Below, one piece after another: positions 1 to 7,765 of a stretch of DNA of 32,137 nucleotides. The translations under genes and the position numbers were made by a program. The stretch covers positions 1 through 32,137 of IMG/VR virus record IMGVR_UViG_3300034375_003618; one strand, written 5' to 3'. The notes beneath the pieces are model-generated. The model ran no database searches. It saw nothing but the letters and a program-made list of their open reading frames with translations, and was not told the origin of the DNA. The first letter of the stretch is position 1. Every line of letters begins with the position of its first letter. The DNA is from a virus.

Positions 1-2021
1 CCAGCACGTGCAGGTACAGAAATACTAGTTGCTGGACGAGATACTTTAGAAACTAAATTAACTGAGTTTTGCCAATCTGCTGTTCCATCTGTTTCTTCAC
101 TAAATCTTAATTGATAGTATGCTAAATCTAAATCTGGTATTTGTGACCAACTTAGATGAGCTTCTTGACCAACAATATTACATGAAAAATCTTCTACATC
201 ACTCGGTGGTGCAATAGCACCTATTACAGTTCTTGAAGCTGAAACATAACTTGAAGAAACACCAATACTTGAAACTGCTTTAACTCTTACGTCATAAGTT
301 TCTTGGTCTATTACGTTTAATACTCTATGAGTTAATCCTGAACCTTGTGCATAAATAATATAATTTGTATCTGTACTTTTTTTGTATTCAACTTGGTAAT
401 AATCAACAAAACTATCTGGCGAAGCACCTATAGTTACATCTAATGCTACAATTACAGTTCCATCATTGTATTCAATAAGTTGATCGTCTAATGTTACACT
501 TGCTGGTGGTTGAACAACAAAAGGATTAGGAAGATTTGTACTAGGTGCAGTTGTTTGTTGTGATTTTTCTGCCCAAGAAAAATGACTGTTTTGGTGTTCC
601 ACTAAATCTAATCCTAATGTGTAATCTGAATTAAATTTAATTGATAAAATTCTAAAAGGTTTAGCAGAATATCCTAATGAACTGTGTGTAACATTAACAA
701 TATCTCCAATCGCTAAATCATAAGCACTAAATGAAACATTAATTGAAAGTCTTGTTGCTTCTCTAGTTCGTCTTAAAATTACTTCCGCCATTTCTTCAGC
801 TTGATATGGAGAAGTTATTACTTTACCAAAATCAAATCTACCCTCTAATAAAAACCCACCATCACTAGCTTTCATTGTTGCGTGTTGATCTTCACTTGGC
901 AAACCAGAATCATCTATAGGTGGATATTGAACTTCATTTACTTGCCAATTACGATCTGGGTCTACATATGAAACAATAACTCTATTATATTTTTCATTTT
1001 TACTTGGACTTGATAAATTATAACCACCAATAATATCATCTTCAGTTAAAGTTATAGAAGCTGTTCCAGTTGTTTCGATAACAAGACTATATTTACCTTG
1101 TGTATAAGGTAAGTAGCCTCTACAACCTTTTAAAAGTTCTCTAACATTTTCTAATATTTTTTTAGAAGTATCTAAAACTGCATTTGCGTCAAATAAATTA
1201 ATATCGCTTCCACCTGAATATGGCGTTACTTGTGTTTCGCAAACTTGTGAAGCATCATAAAAACTTTGTAAATCTATTTCATCAGTTGATAAACCTTTTC
1301 CATATCTTTCATTAGTTAAATAATCTAACAAACACCAAGCGGGATTAGTTGTGAAAGAAGCAGATTGTTCTACTAAACTTGCATTATAGGTTTTAACTTT
1401 TCTACCTTGAACTACAGCTTGTATTTTAGGAATTGAATTAAAAATATCTTGATTCCATTTAAACTTTAAAGCTAAATAAGAAATACCAGATAATTTATGA
1501 TTAGCACCCCAACTATCTAATTCAGATAACAAACTTGATGAAGCTTGACCATCTGTTCCAAAATGAGGCTCTACCGTAATTAAACTTTCATCATCTCTAT
1601 AATAATTTTCATCAGAACTATCAACTTCAACTTGTGTATTATCTGCAAAAGCACCATCAAAAGTAACTACTCTATCATCAATTCTTATTTCACTAATTCC
1701 ATTTATTTCCCCCTCACTCATTACTAAAGCAACGTATAAGTAATTATTATCCTCTCCCGAAGATTCTATAAAAACTCTCGTTCCACCAAGTAATCTTGTT
1801 CCATACACAACTGGAATATTAGCGTCATTAGATTGTTTATTAATTAAAATACCTTTTTCAAAATCATCAAATTCTGATGTACCGAAATCTGGTAGATCTG
1901 GTGTTTTAGGTCGAAACACCCAAGCCAAAGCAACTGTTGCAATTATTTTTACAACAGGATTCATATTAGAAAAGAAACTTGTAACAGAACTTATAAATCC
2001 ACCGAAACCACCGAAGCCCAT
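1..2021 (-). CDS. Tail tip / host-specificity protein, J-like (3' end outside window)
   Basis: Open from an ATG at 2019-2021 to the window edge (673 complete codons), so the C-terminus is missing. The N-terminus is Gly/Phe-rich and followed by a hydrophobic stretch (VVKIIATVALAWVF, about residues 23-36), as in lambda gpJ-type proteins. A long tail-tip domain follows. From about residue 495 to the edge the sequence looks like fibronectin type III repeats (for example DYYQVEYKKS and AYYQLRFSE). The role would be the central tip at the distal end of the tail that contacts the receptor. The start overlaps the stop of the upstream gene as TAATG. Family assignment rests on the N-terminal pattern, the FN3 repeats and the position after the tape measure and distal tail genes. 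Confidence 0.85.
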   Translation of the reverse strand, partial: MGFGGFGGFISSVTSFFSNMNPVVKIIATVALAWVFRPKTPDLPDFGTSEFDDFEKGILINKQSNDANIPVVYGTRLLGGTRVFIESSGEDNNYLYVALVMSEGEINGISEIRIDDRVVTFDGAFADNTQVEVDSSDENYYRDDESLITVEPHFGTDGQASSSLLSELDSWGANHKLSGISYLALKFKWNQDIFNSIPKIQAVVQGRKVKTYNASLVEQSASFTTNPAWCLLDYLTNERYGKGLSTDEIDLQSFYDASQVCETQVTPYSGGSDINLFDANAVLDTSKKILENVRELLKGCRGYLPYTQGKYSLVIETTGTASITLTEDDIIGGYNLSSPSKNEKYNRVIVSYVDPDRNWQVNEVQYPPIDDSGLPSEDQHATMKASDGGFLLEGRFDFGKVITSPYQAEEMAEVILRRTREATRLSINVSFSAYDLAIGDIVNVTHSSLGYSAKPFRILSIKFNSDYTLGLDLVEHQNSHFSWAEKSQQTTAPSTNLPNPFVVQPPASVTLDDQLIEYNDGTVIVALDVTIGASPDSFVDYYQVEYKKSTDTNYIIYAQGSGLTHRVLNVIDQETYDVRVKAVSSIGVSSSYVSASRTVIGAIAPPSDVEDFSCNIVGQEAHLSWSQIPDLDLAYYQLRFSEETDGTADWQNSVNLVSKVSRPATSISVPARA

Positions 2022-2587
2022 TATTCCCTACCCCATCTTACATCTAAAACTGTTTGGGAAGCAAAATCCATTCCTACATCTGTACTAAAAAATCTTTGTT
2101 GTGATGTATTGTTTGTTTTTCTTCCATTTTTTTTTTCAAAATCAGCCCAATGTGAAACTACTGTTAAATTAACAACACTATCTTTATCACTTTCATTAAC
2201 TGCAAAATTTTCTATGTTGCCTTGATATAATAAAAAAGGATCAGCGATTAAAGAATTGTTGGTATCTAATAAACCTCTAAAAATAGTAACTTCATCATTT
2301 GTAATATTTTCATTAAGAACAGTTGATATAAAAGTTTGGTCAGCACCAGATAATGAAATAGTTAAACTTGATTTCGTAACGTCTATTTCTTCTGAAAAAT
2401 CTGAAACACCAATAACAAAATCTGATGGATTATAAGTAACTGAACTACCTGAAACTGAAGATGTTAATGAAAAAGAACAGTCAGTAAAATTAACAGGAGT
2501 ACTGAACCCAATAGTGAGAAGATGAACGGGTCTAATATCATTTGTCGCTAGAGCCGTCTTTATTGCTGAAGTTAAGTTTCTCGTCAT
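2021..2587 (-). CDS. Distal tail / minor tail protein next to the J-like gene
   Basis: 188 aa, mostly beta-rich by composition. The C-terminal block carries a pattern common in proteins encoded beside phage tip genes: a KKNGR motif, a TSQQRFF segment, then GMDFA and a final WGRE. In other phages such proteins are annotated as DUF2163-like or lambda gpL-position minor tail proteins; the exact family is not certain from sequence alone. The stop overlaps the J-like start (TAATG), and the 5' end overlaps a small upstream gene by 50 bp. Probable role: part of the tail-tip complex between the distal tail ring and J. Confidence 0.7.
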   Translation of the reverse strand: MTRNLTSAIKTALATNDIRPVHLLTIGFSTPVNFTDCSFSLTSSVSGSSVTYNPSDFVIGVSDFSEEIDVTKSSLTISLSGADQTFISTVLNENITNDEVTIFRGLLDTNNSLIADPFLLYQGNIENFAVNESDKDSVVNLTVVSHWADFEKKNGRKTNNTSQQRFFSTDVGMDFASQTVLDVRWGRE

Positions 2588-2768
2588 ATTTCTCGTAAGT
2601 TGTTCGTTCTATTTTCTCAGTTCCTTTTATCATAACAAAACTAAAACTTCCATCAGGAATAGTATTTTGTTTTAGATCATTCTTTGTTTGGTCTAACTGA
2701 GATTCATCAATAACTTTTTCTGCTATGAAGTCAGCACTGACCCAATGTTTCACTAAATATTTTGTCAT
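2538..2768 (-). CDS. Small hypothetical protein in tail-tip module
   Basis: 76 aa, charged, with no recognised domain. It starts on the base right after the TAG stop of the upstream distal tail gene and overlaps the next gene by 50 bp, as in the other packed tail genes here. A long overlap is somewhat unusual but the start position argues for a real gene. Function not recognised; possibly a tail assembly accessory protein. Confidence 0.55.
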   Translation of the reverse strand: MTKYLVKHWVSADFIAEKVIDESQLDQTKNDLKQNTIPDGSFSFVMIKGTEKIERTTYEKYDEKLNFSNKDGSSDK

Positions 2769-3368
2769 CTATAACGCTTCTTCAACGTCCATTTCGAATT
2801 GATACAATAAATTTCCATCTTTGTCATTACCAACTACGCCAAATTCTTGTATATCGTTAGTAAGATATACGGTAAATGGAACATTATCGAATTGAATATC
2901 TGAATTAGTTATCGCTGTTGTTAAAGGTGGCTCTATAGTTAAAGTTCCTGTTGAAATATCTGATTGATCTGCAACGACCATATAAACTTTATCATGCGAA
3001 GCAAATTTAATAAAATCTCCAGCTTTTAATGTTCCTGTTCCTGTTCCAGCAAGTGTAATTGAAGTAGCACCAGCACTAGCTGTTCCATTTGGTGTACCAG
3101 AAGCTGTTCCTCTAGCGTCTTCTATTTCTGGTGGAACGATTGTAAAATTTTCTTTACCAGAACGTTGCTTAACAATAAACGCCATAAGTTCTCCATAAAC
3201 ATCAGATCGTTTAGCGGCAATTATTTCAACAGTAAAAGACCAACGTTGATTATCTATTTGTCTTGAAAGTTTTTTACCAGAAACAGATTTAGAAATAATT
3301 GTACTTTGGATTGATTTAATTCCTAAAGTTCTAAATTGAGCAGTTGATATTGGAAAAGCACCAGCCAT
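2769..3368 (-). CDS. Distal tail protein-like structural protein
   Basis: 199 aa beta-rich protein. The N-terminal segment (FPISTAQFRTLGIKS, then a DNQRWSFTVEI strand) and the middle loop rich in Gly/Thr/Ala (about 88-115) resemble small tail proteins placed right after the tape measure in marine siphoviruses. The C-terminal part has a strand FTVYLTNDIQEFGV and ends FEMDVEEAL. By position it is a distal tail (Dit-like) or lambda gpM-position protein at the tail tip. Its start overlaps the stop of the tape measure (TAATG). The Dit label is positional, not proven. Confidence 0.65.
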   Translation of the reverse strand: MAGAFPISTAQFRTLGIKSIQSTIISKSVSGKKLSRQIDNQRWSFTVEIIAAKRSDVYGELMAFIVKQRSGKENFTIVPPEIEDARGTASGTPNGTASAGATSITLAGTGTGTLKAGDFIKFASHDKVYMVVADQSDISTGTLTIEPPLTTAITNSDIQFDNVPFTVYLTNDIQEFGVVGNDKDGNLLYQFEMDVEEAL

Positions 3369-5053
3369 TATATTAAACTTTCTCTACCACGTTCATTGAC
3401 AGCGTTATTAATTAATTGTGTTATAGTTCCTCTTGATCTAACTAGCAAGTCTTCAAAACCAGAAGCATCTAAAGTATTTATATTAAAATTAACTGTAGTT
3501 TGTCCACCGCCTGTTCCTCTAGCACTTTGAGTTATTTGACCAGATTGATTAGGAATGAATAATTCTGCACCACGCTCTCCAACTACTATTGGTTTTCCTT
3601 TTGATACTGCACCACCATTAGCAAAACCATCAAAAAATGATAAAGCTGTACTTACTAAAGAACTTCCCATTGAAGAACTACCACCAGAACTGTATGCCGC
3701 CTGTTTTCTTTTTTCTTCTGTGATTAATTGTTCGATTGCTAATTGCCCACTTAATTGTGTTAATTTGTAATTATTTAAACTAACTAAAATTTTTTCTCTA
3801 ACTATTTGTTCTATTAAAGTAGAAAGAATATTAACTAAAATATTTCTGGCTAAATTTGCCAATACATCTTGTAAGCTTTCTCCGAAAACTATTGATCTTG
3901 CTAAACCTTGTGACATTTGAGTTATGCCAGAATTAATACCCTCAGCAATAGTCATCTCAACATTATTTAATTTACTATTTAATTTATTTAATTCACCCTC
4001 GTTAAGTTCTCTAAATTTCGCAATAGCTTTATCTGTTGCACTTGGTATTTCAACAGAAAGTTCATGTTCAAATGCATGTATTGGAACTAAAATAGATTCT
4101 TGAATTTCATGTAGTTTCATACCAGCATGTATTGCGCCATCATAAGGATTTGTGATAGACATTCTGTAGATTGCTTTTTGGATTTCATCTACACTTATAT
4201 AAGTTCTTCCTAATATTAATGCCATTGCTTGAAATACTCTTGGGTCTAAACTTTCTATACTGAAACTTAGATTATCAATCGCATCTGAAATTTTAACTAT
4301 TACATTAGCGGTTTTGTTTGCAAAGCCTGTTGTTTCGTTAAATTTTTTAGTTAAGTTAGTAAAACTATTTACTATTCTTGTTGTGGCTTGTCCTAGCGTT
4401 GGTGCTAATTTTGAATAAGCTTCATTAATATTTTCTGTTTCAACTAATAATGCTTTAGCAATAACTTCAGAAGTAATTTTACCCTCTGATCCTAATTTCT
4501 TTAGTTCTCCTCTAGTAACACCTAATTGTTTTGCAAATATATCAAGTAACGGTGGAATGTTTTCAGAGATACTTCTAAATTCATCCCCTTGTAATCTTCC
4601 TGAGGCAAAAGCCTGTGATAACTGTAGAATACCAGAACTTGCCTGTATAGAGCCTACACCCGCTATACCAATAACTTTGTTAACGTTTTCTGTAATCTGT
4701 AATAAATCTTCACTTGCTAAACCTAAACTTTGAGATTGTAATGCAAGTTTTTGATAAAGTTCAACTGTTTCTGCTAAACCCCCTCTAGTTCTTCTAGAGA
4801 TTTGAAATAGTTCATCATAAACTTTATTAAGTTGTTCAGTAGAAGTTGTTACAAGTTTTAATCTATTTTCTAATTGTTGAACTGTATTTGAAAGTGTAAA
4901 AAATTGTTTGATGATAACAGATGACCCAATAGCAATTAAAGCATTCTTTAAATTAAAAACAGAAACTTTGCTTTTATTTAAATTTTTGTTGAGATTGTTT
5001 AAAGCCTTTTGGGATTTATCTCGTGCTATTATGTCTATCTTAATATCTGCCAT
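3368..5053 (-). CDS. Tape measure protein
   Basis: 561 aa. Residues about 60-250 match the N-terminal domain of phage tape measure proteins (TMP_3-like): QLENRLKLVTTS, a GLAETVELYQKLA segment, the Gly/Ser region and GDEFRSISENIPPLL. The C-terminus contains the usual VGERGAELFIPNQSG block. The protein sets tail length and is threaded through the tube; at roughly 1.5 angstrom per residue, 561 residues suggest a tail of about 80 nm (inference from the general rule). The ATG overlaps the stop of the frameshifted T reading frame (TAATG), the classic order G-T-tape measure. It is short for a tape measure, but both ends look intact. Confidence 0.93.
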   Translation of the reverse strand: MADIKIDIIARDKSQKALNNLNKNLNKSKVSVFNLKNALIAIGSSVIIKQFFTLSNTVQQLENRLKLVTTSTEQLNKVYDELFQISRRTRGGLAETVELYQKLALQSQSLGLASEDLLQITENVNKVIGIAGVGSIQASSGILQLSQAFASGRLQGDEFRSISENIPPLLDIFAKQLGVTRGELKKLGSEGKITSEVIAKALLVETENINEAYSKLAPTLGQATTRIVNSFTNLTKKFNETTGFANKTANVIVKISDAIDNLSFSIESLDPRVFQAMALILGRTYISVDEIQKAIYRMSITNPYDGAIHAGMKLHEIQESILVPIHAFEHELSVEIPSATDKAIAKFRELNEGELNKLNSKLNNVEMTIAEGINSGITQMSQGLARSIVFGESLQDVLANLARNILVNILSTLIEQIVREKILVSLNNYKLTQLSGQLAIEQLITEEKRKQAAYSSGGSSSMGSSLVSTALSFFDGFANGGAVSKGKPIVVGERGAELFIPNQSGQITQSARGTGGGQTTVNFNINTLDASGFEDLLVRSRGTITQLINNAVNERGRESLI

Positions 5054-5585
5054 TATTTTTTAAACCTTTTTGCTTCAGCTAATGATTTACTTGTTTTATA
5101 TTGTTCTTGCTCTTTTTTCAAGTAGGCTAACCAAAGATTATAATGGCTGACAGGCATATCTAGTACTTTTTGAATAGGAACTTTTAACCTATCAGCGATC
5201 ACTAATATATTTAGGGTATCAGTGTCGCTTTCTACTTTTTTTCAGCGTCCTCGTAGAATGTGCCTTCAAGAATTTTTGAAGCGATAAAACCAATAACTTG
5301 TACGTCAGCTTTTTTCTTTAAAGCAAACTTATCTTCTGGTTGAAAGGCTTTGACTAAATCACCTTTTTCATTTTTAACTAACAGCTTCATCACTAGCAAA
5401 TCAGCTAAAATACTAGAATCGTTTGAACCAGAACTTTTTAATTGTAGTTTAGTTTTTTCTTCAAGTGTTATAGGCTCACAATAAAAGACTGATGGATTTC
5501 CATTTTCATCTTTCCATTGTTCTACTTCGATTTGAATATGCTCAATACTTTCAAAATGAGATTTAACTCTATCAATGACTGACAT
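5053..5585 (-). CDS. Tail assembly chaperone GT fusion made by -1 frameshift
   Basis: The G reading frame (117 codons) ends GAA AAA AAG TAG. The heptamer A-AAA-AAG (5241 down to 5235) is an ideal bacterial -1 slippery site. After slipping back one base the ribosome reads GTA GAA AGC and so on for 60 more codons, with no stop until a TAA at 5055-5053 that overlaps the tape measure ATG. The product would be 177 aa. The T part includes HYNLWLAYLKKEQ and a Lys-rich end. In lambda and many siphoviruses G and GT bind the tape measure during tail assembly and do not enter the virion. I read the frame by hand; length, slippery site and exact TAATG ending all agree. Confidence 0.88.
5232..5585 (-). 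CDS. Tail assembly chaperone G (unshifted product)
   Basis: 117 aa, lying between the major tail protein gene and the tape measure, the usual position of gpG. It is acidic/charged, with an EPITLEEKTKLQLKSSG segment and a helical second half ending EGTFYEDAEKK. No sequence-level match to lambda gpG is claimed; the identity follows from gene order, size and the frameshift at its 3' end. Most ribosomes would stop at TAG 5234-5232 and give this short form; a minority give the GT fusion. Confidence 0.85.
   Translation of the reverse strand: MSVIDRVKSHFESIEHIQIEVEQWKDENGNPSVFYCEPITLEEKTKLQLKSSGSNDSSILADLLVMKLLVKNEKGDLVKAFQPEDKFALKKKADVQVIGFIASKILEGTFYEDAEKK
5235..5241 (-). promoter_or_regulatory. 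Programmed -1 frameshift slippery site A AAA AAG
   Basis: On the minus strand the codons are GAA AAA AAG TAG; the heptamer in the X XXY YYZ register is A AAA AAG, the same site used by E. coli dnaX. The zero-frame stop follows at once, and the -1 frame stays open for 60 codons. No clear stimulatory stem-loop was identified downstream. Confidence 0.85.
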
Positions 5586-5593
5586 AAATTAGA

Positions 5594-5980
5594 TTAGACA
5601 GTTCCTACAGTTAAAGCACCTGTTCCTTGAAAAGTAATACTTCTAGCAACAACACCATCTAAAGTAGAGTTGATAGACATACCTGTTACAATACCAGAAC
5701 CTGAATAAGACGCATCTCCACTTGAATCACCCTCTGGTAATAATGTGAAAGTTAAACTTGATCCTACTGTGCATTCTTCTTGAGAAGTATCTGTTTCGTC
5801 AAAATGACATTCGATAGTTCCTGAAAATGAAGTTCTTCCAGCAAGGAAAGTTTTTGCTGAATCTGATAATGCAGTATCTTCAACTACATCTGCTGTTGTT
5901 TCTAAAGTGAACGAAGTAACTTCTCCAGTAGTGTTAGCTCCTGTCTTTACTACGCCCTCTTTTCCGTGATGAGTAGCCAT
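5594..5980 (-). CDS. Major tail (tube) protein
   Basis: 128 aa, Thr/Ser/Gly-rich and beta-rich. The N-terminus MATHHGKEGVVK is typical of small tail tube proteins, followed by strands such as VTSFTLETTADVVEDT and, near the end, GDASYSGSGIVTG and ARSITFQGTGALTV. It lies directly before the G/GT chaperone gene, the standard place for the major tail protein. A strong AAGGAG Shine-Dalgarno sequence sits 6 bases upstream of its ATG, inside the end of the preceding small gene. The family name is by pattern and position. Confidence 0.82.
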   Translation of the reverse strand: MATHHGKEGVVKTGANTTGEVTSFTLETTADVVEDTALSDSAKTFLAGRTSFSGTIECHFDETDTSQEECTVGSSLTFTLLPEGDSSGDASYSGSGIVTGMSINSTLDGVVARSITFQGTGALTVGTV

Positions 5981-6116
5981 AATTATTCTCCTTTAATTCT
6001 TCTTGTTGTATGGTTTCTTTAGTAGTCTTATATCCAAGTTTTTCATAATGTGCAAGATTGTTTTCATTGATTGTAATCTCGTCAGTTCCTTTATACATTT
6101 TAATATCTTTAGCCAT
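5934..6116 (-). CDS. Small hypothetical protein before major tail gene
   Basis: 60 aa. The N-terminal part (KMYKGTDEITINENNLAHYE, then KLGYK) looks like the short 'YKG ... YEKLGYK' proteins often found in this neighbourhood of marine phages. The C-terminal 15 residues overlap the start of the major tail gene by 47 bp and are basic (SSRKRGRSKDRS). The overlapped end may be shaped by the tail gene's coding and RBS. Function unknown. Confidence 0.55.
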   Translation of the reverse strand: MAKDIKMYKGTDEITINENNLAHYEKLGYKTTKETIQQEELKENNYGYSSRKRGRSKDRS

Positions 6117-6135
6117 AATAACCTTTATAAATTAT

Positions 6136-6318
6136 TTATTCATCTTCTTCAAGTTCATCTTCTTCTAATAAATCTTCATCTAAATTTTCTTCAATCATAT
6201 CTGGGTTTTCTTCAAGTTCTTCTAAAACATCTCTTAGTTCCACACAAAGCGTAGAAACTTCATCAGCTTTTTTTTCTATCTTATCAATTTTCTTATGTAA
6301 TTTATCAAAAATATTCAT
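6136..6318 (-). CDS. Small acidic coiled-coil protein
   Basis: 60 aa. The first half is a Lys/Glu heptad-like helix (IFDKLHKKIDKIEKKADEV); the second half is extremely acidic, ending EEDELEEDE. The start overlaps the stop of the upstream tail terminator-like gene (TAATG). No family recognised; acidic coiled coils in morphogenesis blocks are often assembly accessories, but this is inference. Confidence 0.6.
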   Translation of the reverse strand: MNIFDKLHKKIDKIEKKADEVSTLCVELRDVLEELEENPDMIEENLDEDLLEEDELEEDE

Positions 6319-6755
6319 TATGCAGTTCCTGATTGATGTTCATATATTACTCTTACAACCATTGAAATAGCACCGTAAGGAAATAATTGTCCAGCATCAG
6401 TTTCTATTTCAATAACTTCTGTATCTAAAGCATTTCCACCTCTTGTAATATCTTCTTCAAGTTTGTTTTCTAATGCTTCAGCTAATTCATTTCTTGCTGT
6501 GTCTATATTAGATTCTGCACCTTTAGTATAACCTGTAATTAAAAATTCTAATGTATTAATTCTTGTTCTAGCACCACCGCCTAATTCTTGATCTTCTTTT
6601 GTTTCTAATTGTGTTTGAACTAGAACTGCTGGATATTGTTGTTCAGATAATTCATCTAATGGAAAAGGTTGTCTTGTAGCTTTTTTAATAGTTGGACTAC
6701 TAATAGCTTGAATTGAAGTTAATATGTTACTTGCAATATCTTCTCGTACACTCAT
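6318..6755 (-). CDS. Tail terminator / tail completion-like protein
   Basis: 145 aa. The pattern fits small tail terminator proteins (lambda gpU-like, Gp37-type): an N-terminal helix (SVREDIASNILTSIQAI), a strand with YPAVLVQTQLET, an ITRINTLEFLITGYTKG-type core, a helix NIDTARNELAEALENKLEED, and final beta strands ending in VIYEHQSG. It lies between the virion morphogenesis protein and the tail tube genes, which is the expected position. It would cap the tail tube and join it to the neck. The start overlaps the previous gene's stop by 4 bases (ATGA). Confidence 0.68.
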   Translation of the reverse strand: MSVREDIASNILTSIQAISSPTIKKATRQPFPLDELSEQQYPAVLVQTQLETKEDQELGGGARTRINTLEFLITGYTKGAESNIDTARNELAEALENKLEEDITRGGNALDTEVIEIETDAGQLFPYGAISMVVRVIYEHQSGTA

Positions 6756-7213
6756 AATCCCAATCCTCTAATTTGTTTAGTTATATATTTAACAAAGTTT
6801 TTTTGAATTACACGTCTTAATTTTATATCATGATCAAAAAATCTTCTAACAGGTAAATTACCCGCACCTGTTTGATGATACATTGCTTTTTCTGCTTCAA
6901 GGTTACTTCTAAAATAAACTGAAGCCCTTTTTCTATTAACTATCCTTGAAGAAATATTTTGTAACATTCTATTTGTGTCTTGTAAATCAACTCTAGTTTT
7001 ATTTTTTAATTTTGAATAAGCTTCTGAGTAAGGTAGAAATCTTTTTCTTTTGTAATCTAATCCAGCAGAAGTTCTTCTAATTATTACTTCTTTTAAATTT
7101 TCTCCCGCTTGTTCTAAACCTCTAGTAATTATTCTAGGAAGCTTACCAATAAATTTGGAATATCTACTTTGAACGTTGTTAAGATTTGTATTAACTTTAA
7201 TATCTAACGCCAT
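6752..7213 (-). CDS. Neck / virion morphogenesis protein (HK97 gp10- or Mu gpG-like)
   Basis: 153 aa, strongly basic. The helix KLPRIITRGLEQAGENLKEVI, followed by GLDYKRKRFLPYSEAYSKLK and later HQTGAGNLPVRRFF, is typical of phage virion morphogenesis or HK97 gp10-like proteins, which shape the head-tail interface. The start overlaps the stop of the connector gene (TAATG at 7211-7215) and the end overlaps the terminator-like gene by 4 bases. Confident that it is a neck or tail-completion protein; the exact family is less sure. Confidence 0.72.
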   Translation of the reverse strand: MALDIKVNTNLNNVQSRYSKFIGKLPRIITRGLEQAGENLKEVIIRRTSAGLDYKRKRFLPYSEAYSKLKNKTRVDLQDTNRMLQNISSRIVNRKRASVYFRSNLEAEKAMYHQTGAGNLPVRRFFDHDIKLRRVIQKNFVKYITKQIRGLGL

Positions 7214-7698
7214 TATCTAATCAATCTACCGTAGCCGTGTAAATTTTCTCTTTCTGCAACTGATATAGTTTGATTATCATCAGCGTCATATTCAACACCA
7301 TCTTCTAATATTTTTTGAAACTCAACATTATATTGACTGTTATAATGTTCAATCATTCTTTCAAATCTATCTTTATCAGCTTCTGGTCTAAATTTTGTTA
7401 ATGCTGGAAAAAAGAATTTAGATAAAAATAAATAAACACCAGCACGTTTGAATTGATCTAGGTTAACTCTATCTGGCTCTAACTCTACAGTATTTAAAAC
7501 TGTAATATCTGTATAAACATTTGTCTTATATGTTTGCCACCATCTAATTCTTAAATCTCTTAAAATATCGTTTGTTGTTTCTGTAATCCAAGTTGTTACT
7601 TTTGAATCTCCTGAAGCTATACCAAAATCAAAAGCATCTGGCTGATAAGCTGTTACGTCAGAAGTTGTAATTACATTTAGCCCAGTAAAATTCGTCAT
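7213..7698 (-). CDS. Head-tail connector / adaptor protein
   Basis: 161 aa, mainly helical. It contains a Trp-rich segment (DLRIRWWQTYK), a helix around KRAGVYLFLSKFFFPAL and an acidic C-terminus. Located first after the major capsid gene in transcription order, the usual place for a head-completion or adaptor protein that joins portal and tail. Preceded by a bistable hairpin region that may lower its expression relative to the capsid gene. A Shine-Dalgarno-like AGGAG lies 8 bases upstream of the ATG. Confidence 0.65.
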   Translation of the reverse strand: MTNFTGLNVITTSDVTAYQPDAFDFGIASGDSKVTTWITETTNDILRDLRIRWWQTYKTNVYTDITVLNTVELEPDRVNLDQFKRAGVYLFLSKFFFPALTKFRPEADKDRFERMIEHYNSQYNVEFQKILEDGVEYDADDNQTISVAERENLHGYGRLIR

Positions 7699-7717
7699 AA
7701 TAAAATCTCCTAATTGT

Positions 7718-7753
7718 TAGCGGGGGAAATACCGCTAGGCAAGATCCCCCACT
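7718..7753 (-). terminator. Hairpin region after major capsid gene (attenuator-like, two alternative stems)
   Basis: On the minus strand a 9-bp stem with one G-U pair can form between 7745-7753 and 7719-7727 (AGTGGGGGA with TCCCCCGCT). An alternative 6-bp stem pairs 7732-7737 with 7718-7723 (TAGCGG with CCGCTA). The two exclude each other because they share 7719-7723. No U-run follows, so it is not a textbook intrinsic terminator. Lying between the capsid and connector genes, it would suit partial termination or mRNA end protection. Confidence 0.55.
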
Positions 7754-7765
7754 AAAGAACACTAA

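Noticed and set aside
3555-3770. 71-codon plus-strand ORF in the tape measure
   Set aside because: Antisense to the tape measure gene, no start signals.
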